DNA from: Ilyobacter_A sp963675185
Lineage (GTDB): Bacteria; Fusobacteriota; Fusobacteriia; Fusobacteriales; Fusobacteriaceae
DNA length: 64,000 nucleotides
Assembly: GCA_963675185.2 (NCBI GenBank)
Contig: CAXXOH010000003.1
Span: forward strand, 1,302,001-1,366,000
Reading direction: 5' to 3'
Shown here: positions 8,403-16,172 of the stretch, one piece after another
Position numbering within the stretch: the stretch's first letter is position 1
Layout of the letters: each line of letters starts with the position of its first letter
The notes under the pieces: model-generated
The model's input: only the letters and a program-made list of their open reading frames with translations
What the model was told of the DNA's origin: nothing
Database searches by the model: none
Made by a program: the position numbers and the translations under genes

Positions 8403-8516
8403 GGAGGTAATTTCAATATTAAGCTTTTGGATAATTCTTATGTTTGGTTAAGAGTTATGAGAAAATAATTAAATAGAATTAGTAGCTTAAAATTACTTTA
8501 AAAGTCAGGAATTATT

Positions 8517-8544
8517 AAAAGGTCGGTTCAGCCGACCTTTTTTA
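8517..8544 (+). terminator. Terminator after the TSUP gene
   Basis: AAAAGGTCGG / CCGACCTTTT stem with a TTCAG loop and T run. Confidence 0.9.
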
Positions 8545-8570
8545 TTTTTATATTAGAAACCACGTATTAA

Positions 8571-8599
8571 TTGAAAATGGGGGTAAAATGTGTTAACAT
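8571..8599 (+). promoter_or_regulatory. Promoter of murE operon
   Basis: TTGAAA (8571-8576), 17-nt spacer, TAACAT (8594-8599), 30 bases before the murE start. Confidence 0.5.
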
Positions 8600-8628
8600 A
8601 TTTAATAGTAAACATCTAGGAGGGACGG

Positions 8629-10074
8629 ATGAAAAAATCTATTGAAAGTATATTCAGCGGGTGTACGTATGAGATACTGAACCTAGGAGAAGAGTGTGAG
8701 TTAAGCGGTATGGAGTACGACTCCAGAAAGATAGAAAACGGATACATTTTTGCAGCCCTGGAAGGGGCCCTGGCAGACGGGCACAACTATATAAAAAATT
8801 CTATAGAAAAAGGCGCTAAACTGGTAGTCGTATCCAAAAAGGTGGATATCACAGACAGCAGCGTGAGCTATATACTAGTGGAGAACCTCAGGCAAAAACT
8901 GGGCATCATAGCCTCTAATTTTTACGGGTGGCCACAAAATGAGATGAAGATAGTAGGTGTGACAGGAACCAATGGCAAGACCACTACCACCTATATCCTG
9001 GAGGGGATAATAGGGGATGTCGCCAGGATAGGAACGGTGGACTACAGGATAGGAGACGAGATATTGCCTGCACCAAATACAACCCCTGAATCCCTCGATA
9101 TAGTTAAAATATGCAAAAGGGCCTTGGGAAAAGGTATAAAATATTTAGTCATGGAGGTCAGCTCCCATGCACTTGAAATGGGCAGGGTGGATATGCTGGA
9201 GTTCGACGTGGCGGTATTTACAAACCTTAGCCAGGATCACCTCGACTACCACAAAACCATGGAGGACTACTTTTTAGCCAAGAAGAAACTTTTCTTAAAA
9301 TTGAGGAGCCCAAAAGGTGCTATTTTAAACGTGGACGACCCTTACGGGAAAAGGCTGTCAGAGGAGGTTCCCTGCACTTCGTATTCCATGGGAAGAAACA
9401 GTGATATAAAGGGCGGCATAGTAAGTTATACCAACCACAGCACCGTGGTTAAGCTGGACTTTGGAGGCTGTGAGCATACATTTGAGACCAAGCTCATGGG
9501 TAAATTCAATATATACAACATAATGGGAGCTGTAGGAGCAGCACTTGAATTAGGATTCTCAGAGGAAGAGATAATCGGCAGTCTGGAAAGGATAAAAACA
9601 GCCCCGGGAAGGTTTGAGACTGTAAACATGGGTCAGGACTTTATGGTGGTGGTTGATTTCGCCCACACAGATGATGGACTCAAGAATATATTGGAAGCCT
9701 TAAATGAGATAAAAAAGAACAGGGTAATAACGGTTTTTGGGGCAGGCGGGGACAGAGACAGGAGCAAAAGGCCGAAGATGGCCAAGGCGGCCGAAGGTGG
9801 GAGCGACTTTGTCATAGCAACCTCGGACAACCCAAGGACAGAAGACCCGGTTAAAATATTAGATGATGTAAAAAGCGGTTTTTTGAGGGATGACTCGCAC
9901 ACGGTTATAATGGACAGAGAGGAAGCCATAAAAAAAGCCATCGATATGGCCGAAAAAGATGATATAATTCTGATAGCCGGAAAAGGGCATGAAACTTACC
10001 AGATAGTAGGTAGGCAAAAGTTCCATTTTAGCGACAAAGAGGTGGCAGAGAAATATTTAGGAGGCAAAAAATGA
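8629..10074 (+). CDS. murE: UDP-MurNAc-tripeptide ligase MurE
   Basis: 481-aa cytosolic Mur ligase adding the third residue to UDP-MurNAc-L-Ala-D-Glu. ATP-binding loop GVTGTNGKTTTTY near residue 113; MEVSSHALEMGRV and the central-domain SxNxxxDHLDYH region; C-terminal domain with SDNPRTEDP. The DNPR signature goes with meso-diaminopimelate (or the related lanthionine used by some fusobacteria) rather than lysine. Start at 8629 after AGGAGGGA. It begins a three-gene operon murE - YdcF-like - kdsA, with ATGA and TAATG overlaps, linking wall and LPS precursor synthesis. Confidence 0.95.
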   Translation: MKKSIESIFSGCTYEILNLGEECELSGMEYDSRKIENGYIFAALEGALADGHNYIKNSIEKGAKLVVVSKKVDITDSSVSYILVENLRQKLGIIASNFYGWPQNEMKIVGVTGTNGKTTTTYILEGIIGDVARIGTVDYRIGDEILPAPNTTPESLDIVKICKRALGKGIKYLVMEVSSHALEMGRVDMLEFDVAVFTNLSQDHLDYHKTMEDYFLAKKKLFLKLRSPKGAILNVDDPYGKRLSEEVPCTSYSMGRNSDIKGGIVSYTNHSTVVKLDFGGCEHTFETKLMGKFNIYNIMGAVGAALELGFSEEEIIGSLERIKTAPGRFETVNMGQDFMVVVDFAHTDDGLKNILEALNEIKKNRVITVFGAGGDRDRSKRPKMAKAAEGGSDFVIATSDNPRTEDPVKILDDVKSGFLRDDSHTVIMDREEAIKKAIDMAEKDDIILIAGKGHETYQIVGRQKFHFSDKEVAEKYLGGKK

Positions 10075-10856
10075 CAGGTATACTTAAACTTTTGGCAAGA
10101 GGGGTATTCTCCGTATGGCCTTTGATTATAGCACTGTTATACATAGCCTTGATGAGTTTTGGTTATAGAAAAAGAAAGAGGCACAGAAAGCAACTTTTCG
10201 TACTGATATTTTTAATATACCTATTTGCAATAGAACCTGTTAGGGACAAGTTTATTGTGCCCCTTGAAGACAGACATCCGGTGGTGAACCAGGAAGACCT
10301 ACAGACTGCAGACGCCTATATACTTTTGGGAGGAGGCATATACGAAAAAGCCCCACTTAGTCTTGGGGCGGAAGGAATCCCCAGCAGAACTGCACTGCCT
10401 CGCGTTGTTGAGACGGTAAGGCTCTACAGAAAATACCAGAAAAAGATTTATATAAGTGGAGGGGCACTCGATGGCAATAAGGTATCAGAGGCCGAAGTTT
10501 ACAGTAAATTTTTAGAAGATATGGGTGTGGAACAGGATGATGTGCAGCTAGACAGTGACAGCAGGACCACCTATGAAAACGGAAAGTATATCTCGGAGCT
10601 GTTAAAGCTGGACGGGGTTGAAAAACCTGTGCTGGTAACATCTGCACTGCATATGGACAGATCTGTCAGGACCTTTAAAGGTTTTGGGGTAGATGTGATT
10701 CCTGCACCTTGTGGCTACATAACTGAGAGGAACGGCTATACAGCAAAATCCTTCATACCGACCTTTCAAAACTTAAGCGACGTAAGGGACGCCCTCTGGG
10801 AATATATTGGGGCGGTTTATTATAAATTAAAATTTAAGAAGAAAGGGGATAATTAA
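10071..10856 (+). CDS. ElyC/SanA/YdcF-like protein (DUF218)
   Basis: 261-aa membrane-anchored protein. Two hydrophobic segments near residues 12-30 and 40-55, then a DUF218 domain: AYILLGGGIYEKAP, KKIYISGGA, SRTTYENGKYI and LVTSALHMDRSVRTFKGFG. ElyC and SanA of E. coli, of this family, affect envelope integrity and lipid-carrier metabolism; the enzyme activity is not established. Start overlaps the murE stop (ATGA), so it is translated in the same operon. Confidence 0.85.
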   Translation: MTGILKLLARGVFSVWPLIIALLYIALMSFGYRKRKRHRKQLFVLIFLIYLFAIEPVRDKFIVPLEDRHPVVNQEDLQTADAYILLGGGIYEKAPLSLGAEGIPSRTALPRVVETVRLYRKYQKKIYISGGALDGNKVSEAEVYSKFLEDMGVEQDDVQLDSDSRTTYENGKYISELLKLDGVEKPVLVTSALHMDRSVRTFKGFGVDVIPAPCGYITERNGYTAKSFIPTFQNLSDVRDALWEYIGAVYYKLKFKKKGDN

Positions 10857-11692
10857 TGTTGAATAAAGTGAAAAAAGTTAAGATTGCAGATAAATTTGAG
10901 ATAGGCGGCGATGAGAGGTTTACCCTTATAGCCGGGCCGTGTGTCATAGAGAGTGAAGAGCTGGTTATGCAGGTTGCAGGGGATATGAAGGGGATATGTG
11001 ATAGACTGGGTATAAATTACATCTTTAAATCCAGTTTTGATAAAGCCAACAGGAGCTCCATCCACTCTTATAGGGGGCCTGGTATAGAAGAGGGGCTCAG
11101 AATACTTAAGAAAGTAAAAGAGACTTACAATGTGCCGGTTGTTACAGACGTGCATGAAACCTGGCAGTGCGGCAAGGCTGCCGAGGTAGTAGATATGCTG
11201 CAAATTCCTGCTTTTCTTTGCAGACAAACCGACCTGCTTATTGCAGCAGGGGAAACTGGACTTCCTGTAAACATAAAAAAAGGGCAGTTTTTGGCTCCTT
11301 GGGATATGAAGAATGTCGTTAAGAAGATGGAAGAGATAGGCAACGAAAAAATACTTTTATGCGAAAGGGGATCTAGCTTCGGTTACAACAACATGGTTGT
11401 GGACATGAGGGGGCTCTTGGAAATGAGGAAATTTGGATACCCTGTGGTATTTGACGTTACTCATGCCGTACAAAAACCTGGCGGGAAAGGGGATTCCACT
11501 GGCGGGGACAGGGAGTATGTATATCCGCTTATGAAAGCCGGGCTTGCAATAGGTGTAGACGCAGTTTTTGCGGAAGTGCATCCAGACCCAGATAATGCAA
11601 AATCGGACGGGCCGAACATGCTCAAGCTTTCTGAAGTAGAGGATATCCTGAAAATGGCTGTGAAAATAGACGACCTTATCAAGGGGAGATAG
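10856..11692 (+). CDS. kdsA: KDO-8-phosphate synthase KdsA
   Basis: 278 aa. Condenses phosphoenolpyruvate and arabinose-5-phosphate to KDO-8-P, the LPS inner-core sugar precursor. Motifs in order: AGPCVIES (Cys29), FKSSFDKANRSS, VVTDVHE, IPAFLCRQTDLL, KKGQFLAPWDM, ERGSSFGYNNMVVDMR and FDVTHAVQKPGG. Cys29 replaces the Asn of the metal-free E. coli enzyme, so this is the metal-dependent class known from Aquifex. Its ATG overlaps the upstream stop by one base (TAATG). kdsD, 332 bases downstream, supplies its substrate. Confidence 0.96.
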   Translation: MLNKVKKVKIADKFEIGGDERFTLIAGPCVIESEELVMQVAGDMKGICDRLGINYIFKSSFDKANRSSIHSYRGPGIEEGLRILKKVKETYNVPVVTDVHETWQCGKAAEVVDMLQIPAFLCRQTDLLIAAGETGLPVNIKKGQFLAPWDMKNVVKKMEEIGNEKILLCERGSSFGYNNMVVDMRGLLEMRKFGYPVVFDVTHAVQKPGGKGDSTGGDREYVYPLMKAGLAIGVDAVFAEVHPDPDNAKSDGPNMLKLSEVEDILKMAVKIDDLIKGR

Positions 11693-11737
11693 TTTTTGCT
11701 TAAAGCAGTATAAAAATTTAGTGATTAACAGTATCAG

Positions 11738-11775
11738 AATGGCGGCCGAATGTTTTAACCGGGCTGCCATTTTTA
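11738..11775 (+). terminator. Terminator after kdsA
   Basis: AATGGCGGCC / GGGCTGCCATT stem of about 10 bp (one G-T pair), T run after it. The remaining 250 bases to kdsD are AT-rich; nothing else is recognised. Confidence 0.8.
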
Positions 11776-12024
11776 TATTTAAGTTTTTTGGTTGCAATTC
11801 CAAGTTTAAAGAAAAATAAGTATCAAATTCATGGAAATAATCAAGTTTAGTTGAAATAAATTGAAAAGCAGATATATCTAAAATTTGGGTGAATCTGAGA
11901 AGTATAGGACGTTTCTCGAAATATAAATGGGGATTGATGAAAGCTAGGGCTCCATATAAAGGTAGAAAAATATCATCAAATATAGTAAAATGAATAGGAG
12001 ATAAACTGAAAAAGGAGAAGTGAT

Positions 12025-12984
12025 ATGGATATAGTAAGCTATGCTAAAGAAATATTTGATATCGAAATTGAAGAATTAAAAAAAGTTAGAGACAAGTTAG
12101 GTAAAGAAATAGAACAAGCGGTTAAACTAATATATGAATCAAAGGGAAAAGTAGTGGTTACTGGCATAGGGAAGTCAGGCATAATAGGGAAAAAAATTGC
12201 AGCTACCCTGGCTTCAACTGGGACTCTATCAATTTTTATGAACTCGGCAGAGGGCTTACACGGGGACCTCGGTATGATTGATTCAGAAGATGTTGTTTTA
12301 GCCATATCAAATAGCGGTAACAGTGATGAGGTGCTCTCTATACTTCCATCCATAAAAAAGATAGGGGCTAAAATAATTGCAATGACGGGAAATGGTAACT
12401 CGTCTTTAGGGAAGGAAGCCGACGTTATCTTGGATGTCAGGGTGGACAAAGAAGCATGTCCAATGAACTTGGCACCCACTTGTTCAACAACCACTACCCT
12501 TGTCATGGGGGATGCCTTGGCTTCGGCATTGATTAAAATAAGAGACTTTAAGCCAGAAAATTTTGCCCTATACCATCCTGGAGGGAGCCTGGGCAGAAGG
12601 CTGCTTACAAAAGTTTCGGACATAATGCACGATAACGGAGAGTTAGCAATTGTAGGGCCTGACGAAAGCATAGATACCCTAATAGTAGAGATGACCAATA
12701 AAAGGCTAGGTGCCGTGTGTATACTGGACGGAGAGAAACTTATAGGTATAATAACAGAGGGTGACATAAGAAGGGCCCTTATGGACAAGGAAAAGTTCTT
12801 TTCCTACAAGGCCAGGGACATAATGACCAAGACGTTTACTTCTATAGAGAAAGATAAGTTAGCAATAGACGCAATGGCTGTGATGGAAAACAGGGAGAGT
12901 CAGATATCTGTTTTGCCGGTTGTAGAAGGAGATAAGCTTTTGGGTATGCTCAGGATACATGACCTTTTACTTGCGGTTAACTAA
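12025..12984 (+). CDS. kdsD: Arabinose-5-phosphate isomerase KdsD (KpsF/GutQ)
   Basis: 319 aa. Converts ribulose-5-phosphate to arabinose-5-phosphate for KDO synthesis. SIS sugar-isomerase domain at about 35-170 (VVVTGIGKSGIIGKKIAATLASTG, HGDLGMI, ISNSGNSDE, ALYHPGGSLGRR) and two C-terminal CBS domains at about 205-319. Start follows AAAGGAG at a normal distance. Own terminator-proximal hairpin TAACAGT/ACTGTTA overlaps the stop codon. Works with kdsA upstream; downstream KDO genes (kdsC, kdsB) are not in the window. Confidence 0.95.
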   Translation: MDIVSYAKEIFDIEIEELKKVRDKLGKEIEQAVKLIYESKGKVVVTGIGKSGIIGKKIAATLASTGTLSIFMNSAEGLHGDLGMIDSEDVVLAISNSGNSDEVLSILPSIKKIGAKIIAMTGNGNSSLGKEADVILDVRVDKEACPMNLAPTCSTTTTLVMGDALASALIKIRDFKPENFALYHPGGSLGRRLLTKVSDIMHDNGELAIVGPDESIDTLIVEMTNKRLGAVCILDGEKLIGIITEGDIRRALMDKEKFFSYKARDIMTKTFTSIEKDKLAIDAMAVMENRESQISVLPVVEGDKLLGMLRIHDLLLAVN

Positions 12985-13019
12985 CAGTTAAACTGTTAAA
13001 TTGTACTTTATATTTTTAA

Positions 13020-13048
13020 TTGACAAAACGGTTTTACTATAATATAAT
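13020..13048 (+). promoter_or_regulatory. Promoter of the DUF1858 gene
   Basis: TTGACA (13020-13025), 17-nt spacer, TATAAT (13043-13048): a consensus promoter. Confidence 0.85.
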
Positions 13049-13080
13049 TTAACTATAAAAATAAATTGGAGGTAAGAACT

Positions 13081-13296
13081 ATGGTAACTAAAGATATGAA
13101 TATTTTAGAAGCTGTTCAACAATACCCTATAATAGCTCAAGTTTTCCAACAATATGGATTAGGATGTGTAGGATGTATGGTTGCTGCAGGAGAAACTTTA
13201 GGAGAAGGGATTGCTTCTCATGGACTAAATCCTGATGTTGTAATCGAGGAAATCAATAAAGTAATAAAAGAATTTGAAGCAAAAAGAAATAAATAA
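13081..13296 (+). CDS. DUF1858 domain protein
   Basis: 71-aa protein. Start at 13081, after GGAGG (13068-13072); a TTG at 13066 is inside the ribosome site. Motif LGCVGCMVAAGETLGEG carries the two cysteines (CxxC) of DUF1858, a small helical domain related to the N-terminus of ScdA and to hybrid-cluster-associated proteins; a redox or metal role is likely but unproven. Perfect promoter upstream suggests strong expression. Its terminator has been split by an IS insertion (see 13295-14033). Confidence 0.85.
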   Translation: MVTKDMNILEAVQQYPIIAQVFQQYGLGCVGCMVAAGETLGEGIASHGLNPDVVIEEINKVIKEFEAKRNK

Positions 13297-13317
13297 AAAA
13301 AGCCGGAATTAGTATAA

Positions 13318-13350
13318 CCCCCTTAAAGTGTTGCTTTAAGGGGGTTTTTT
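13318..13350 (+). terminator. Terminator-like hairpin at the left IS edge
   Basis: CCCCCTTAAAG / CTTTAAGGGGG, 11-bp perfect stem, TGTTG loop, then TTTTTT. It may now end the DUF1858 transcript in place of the split terminator and shields the transposase remnant from read-through. Confidence 0.75.
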
Positions 13351-13352
13351 GT

Positions 13353-13973
13353 TTGAGAAAAAATAATAAATACACAAAAGAATTTAAGTCAAAAGCAGTT
13401 AAAATGTATCTGGATGATGAATATTCATATGCACAAATTTCTGATATACTTTAAATTAATTCCAGTACTCAAGTTAAAGTTTGGGTTGAAAAGTTTAAGG
13501 AATTGGGCGATACTGCATTTGATACAGAAAACATGGGAAGAGCTAAAGATGAAAGAAATGGAAGACCCAAAAAGAACTTTTCTTCTCTTGAAGAATTGAG
13601 TGTTAAATATCTAGTATATAAACTGTGTAAAATATCAAAAGTCAGCAGAAGCGGATACTACAAATGGAAAAATAGAAAAAAACTTTTAAGCGATAAGAAA
13701 GTCCAAGATTTACAGATAAAAGAGGTATTACTTGAAGCGGCGCATAATATTAAACAGTCTATGTCGCATAAGGGTAATTGTTGGGATAACGCACCTATCG
13801 AAAGTTTTTTAAGTCATTCTAAGTCTGAATTACCCCATTTTTTAACTGAGGAAACATCCATCGAACCATTAAAGGAAGGAATTTCTAGATATATAAAGTT
13901 TTACAATCGAGAAAGAATACAACTAAAACTAAAAGGCTTGTTTCCTGTATTCTACAGGACTCAAGCCTCTTAA
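13353..13973 (+). pseudogene. Degenerate IS3-family transposase (OrfA-OrfB fusion)
   Basis: A single frame from TTG 13353: OrfA helix-turn-helix (KYTKEFKSKAVKMYLDDEYSYAQISDIL), then an in-frame TAA at 13452-13454, then the rest of OrfA and an OrfB start (VSRSGYYKWKNRKK). It jumps directly to the OrfB end (QSMSHKGNCWDNAPIESF, YNRERIQLKLKGLFPVFYRTQ). About 130-150 residues with the first two catalytic aspartates of the DDE core are missing; only the glutamate region remains. It cannot be active. Confidence 0.9.
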
Positions 13974-14045
13974 ATATATCTTTTATTTAATTGTCTACTT
14001 GACAGGGTCAATACTAAATTCCGGCTTTTTTTATTTATTCTGTAT

Positions 14046-15596
14046 TTAGCTTATTGTAAGTCCCATAGGCTTGTCAGAAAAAATTCTTTCATCCATGAGT
14101 TTTAAGTTTTCATCAATTTCAGGTCTAAACTCCATATGAGCTAAGATATCTTTTTCAATATCGATTCCTGGAGCTACCTCTGTTAGCCTGAATCCGTTTT
14201 TGTCTAGTATAAAGACAGCTCTTTCAGTTATGTAGTAAATAGTTTTGCCGTTTTCTTTTGCAAACTCACCACTGAATGTAATTTGTTCTACATCTTGTAT
14301 GAACTTTTTGCTTTCTCCTTCTTTGGCGATAACAAGTTTTTTATCTTCGCATTTCACCTTAAGTCCCCCTGCTGTAAAAGTACCGCAGAAAATAACTTGT
14401 TTTGAATTTTGAGAGATATCTATAAATCCACCGCAACCAGCGATTCTTGGACCAAATTTCGAAACATTTATGTTACCATATTTGTCACACTGAGCCAACC
14501 CTAAGAAGGTTTTGTCTAATCCCCCACCATCGTAGAAGTCGAATTGGTAAGCTTGGTCTAATATTGCCTCAGGAGCCACTGCACAACCGAAGTCTAGTCC
14601 TCCAGCCGGGTTACCACCGATAGCCCCTGCTTCAACAGTTGCAACAGTCTCCCCGATTAGACCTTCCTCTTTTAATATCTCTGCAATAACTTCAGGTATA
14701 CCTATACCGTAGTTGACAACGTCGCTTTTATTTAAGAACATAGCAGATCTTCTTGCAACGATTTTTCTAGCGTTTAAAGGGTATTTTTCAAACATGTTAA
14801 CTGGAAGTATACATGCAGAAATATACGATTCTTCAAAATGAGTTCCATATGTTTGTGGGTGCCCTTTTGTAACAATAATTCCATCCACTAAAATACTCGG
14901 TATTTTAACTGACTTAGGATCAAAGGTTCCTCTTCTAACAACTTTTTCTACTTGAACGAAAACTTTTCCCCCTGAATTCTTACAAGCCATTGCTAGAGGT
15001 AAAGCTTCTAGTTTTAGAGGTTCTTTATCCAATGTGATGTTACCATCTTCATCGGCATAAGTACCTCTTATAAATGCTACATTTATAGGGAAACTTTTGT
15101 AGAACATATAGTCTTTATTGTTTAACGTTATTTTTTCAACAATATCCTCTTTTGTCATGCTGTTTAATTTTCCACCCATTAAGTCTGGATCTACGAAAGT
15201 TTTAAGACCAACATGAGTTATAACCCCAGGGTTTCCTGCAGCTATTTCTCTGTAAAGACGTGATATTACACCTTGAGGTAGGTTGTATGCTTCGATTTTA
15301 TTGTCGATGGCTAGCTTTTGTAATTTTGGAGCTAGATTCCAGTGACCACCGACAACTCTTTTGATAAGCCCTTCGTGACCGAAGTGATTGGCCCCTCTAT
15401 CTTTTCCATCGCCTTGTCCTGCAGCATACACTAGAGTTAAGTTTTTTGGAGAGCTGGTTTCAAGGTATCTTTTTTCAATTGCAACTTGCAGTTCTTCCGG
15501 AACACTTGTACCAACGAAACCTCCTACTCCAACAGTTTCTCCGTCTTTGATCATAGCAACAGCTTCTTCAGCTGTCATAATTTTGGCTCTTCCCAC
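14046..15596 (-). CDS. Acyl-CoA:acetate/propionate CoA-transferase (YdiF/Pct type)
   Basis: 516-aa fused alpha-beta family I CoA-transferase. Alpha half starts MTAEEAVAMIKDGETVGVGGFVGTSVPEEL; beta half has YGIGIPEVIAEIL and TVEAGAIGGNPAGGLDFG with the catalytic Glu of the VEAG motif. Members move CoA between acetate and propionate, butyrate or related acids, without ATP. Start is GTG at 15596, after AAGGAGGG. Divergent from bcd-etfBA across 576 bases, so it probably serves the final step of butyrate or propionate formation. Regulated from the TTGACA/TAGTAT promoter at 15829-15857 with half-sites just downstream. Confidence 0.88.
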   Translation of the reverse strand: MGRAKIMTAEEAVAMIKDGETVGVGGFVGTSVPEELQVAIEKRYLETSSPKNLTLVYAAGQGDGKDRGANHFGHEGLIKRVVGGHWNLAPKLQKLAIDNKIEAYNLPQGVISRLYREIAAGNPGVITHVGLKTFVDPDLMGGKLNSMTKEDIVEKITLNNKDYMFYKSFPINVAFIRGTYADEDGNITLDKEPLKLEALPLAMACKNSGGKVFVQVEKVVRRGTFDPKSVKIPSILVDGIIVTKGHPQTYGTHFEESYISACILPVNMFEKYPLNARKIVARRSAMFLNKSDVVNYGIGIPEVIAEILKEEGLIGETVATVEAGAIGGNPAGGLDFGCAVAPEAILDQAYQFDFYDGGGLDKTFLGLAQCDKYGNINVSKFGPRIAGCGGFIDISQNSKQVIFCGTFTAGGLKVKCEDKKLVIAKEGESKKFIQDVEQITFSGEFAKENGKTIYYITERAVFILDKNGFRLTEVAPGIDIEKDILAHMEFRPEIDENLKLMDERIFSDKPMGLTIS

Positions 15597-15759
15597 TAAA
15601 AAACCCTCCTTTTATAAAGCTATTTATATTAATAATTTAAAATTTAATACCATTTACATGAATATAAATGAAAATAATTGTGTAGAAATGTCTAAAAATC
15701 ATTTAAAATAGCAGTCAAAATGCAATTAAAATTGAATTTGTATTTCGAAACTCCATTAT

Positions 15760-15800
15760 TTGTGAAGAATTGACGTGCACAAATGATAAAAGCTTCACAA
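15760..15800 (-). promoter_or_regulatory. Possible Rex-type half-sites downstream of the CoA-transferase promoter
   Basis: TTGTGAA (15760-15766) and TTCACAA (15794-15800) are perfect Rex half-sites in inverted orientation but 27 bases apart rather than 4. ATGATAA AAGC TTCACAA (15783-15800) is a compact match with three mismatches in the left half. They lie just downstream of the predicted minus-strand start. Confidence 0.35.
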
Positions 15801-15828
15801 TGTAAGACAAATTTATTCCTATAAATTC

Positions 15829-15857
15829 ATACTACCTCTAAAAAAGTAAAATGTCAA
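15829..15857 (-). promoter_or_regulatory. Promoter of the CoA-transferase gene
   Basis: On the minus strand TTGACA (15857-15852), 17-nt spacer, TAGTAT (15834-15829). Confidence 0.55.
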
Positions 15858-15940
15858 GAAAAATTGAAATAAATATTGGTCGTGTAAAGAACACAGTGGT
15901 TGCATTTTGTTTAAAAAATTATAAAACAGTATAAAAAAAC

Positions 15941-15970
15941 TTGACATTTTCAAAAAATGATGTATATATA
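15941..15970 (+). promoter_or_regulatory. Promoter of bcd-etfBA
   Basis: TTGACA (15941-15946) followed after 16-18 bases by TATATATA (15963-15970). It predicts a leader of almost 200 nt. Confidence 0.65.
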
Positions 15971-15975
15971 TAGGG

Positions 15976-16172
15976 TAGGTAAAAACATAAGGGCGGCAAA
16001 TTTTGGGGTACTTTACTTTAAGAAGCTCATCATTGCGGAGCCTTTTTAATTTTTATCCTATTATTAAAACTTTCTAATATGTTTATTTATAAGTTTTATA
16101 TGTCAGTTGCTGTATATACGGCATTTGGTAAAGTTTTTTTATAATAATAAATAGCAGGAGGTAATAAGGAAG
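15976..16172 (+). promoter_or_regulatory. Long untranslated leader of bcd with a weak hairpin
   Basis: About 195 bases between promoter and bcd. AAG-CTC (16023-16028) can pair with GAG-C-CTT (16038-16044) before TTTTT, a weak terminator-like hairpin that could act as an attenuator. No known riboswitch class recognised. Confidence 0.3.

Larger units (their letters stand above)
13317..14010 (+). mobile_element. Remnant of an IS3-family (IS150-like) insertion sequence
   Basis: Right end reads, on the minus strand, TGACCCTGTCAAGTAGACA, a typical IS150-group terminal repeat. The left end ACCCCCTTAAAG is only a poor match, so it is diverged or replaced. Inside is one fused, interrupted OrfA/OrfB frame. 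At about 690 bp it is roughly half the family's usual 1.3-1.5 kb. Confidence 0.8.
13295..14033. other. Intrinsic terminator split by an insertion in its loop
   Basis: AGCCGGAATT (13301-13310) preceded by A run and AATTCCGGCT (14017-14026) followed by T run are perfect complements separated by about 700 bases of IS-derived DNA. Joined, they give a classic bidirectional terminator between the convergent DUF1858 and CoA-transferase genes. ATA flanks both insertion edges (13314-13316, 14011-14013), a possible 3-bp target duplication. Confidence 0.8.

Noticed and set aside
12039..12788. 249-codon minus-strand open frame inside kdsD
   Set aside because: Shadow of kdsD, which has all SIS and CBS motifs and a good ribosome site; the minus frame shows no family pattern.
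13081..14033. CRISPR array or phage attachment site around the IS remnant
   Set aside because: The repeats there are one terminator split in two plus IS ends; no spaced repeats and no integrase in the region.
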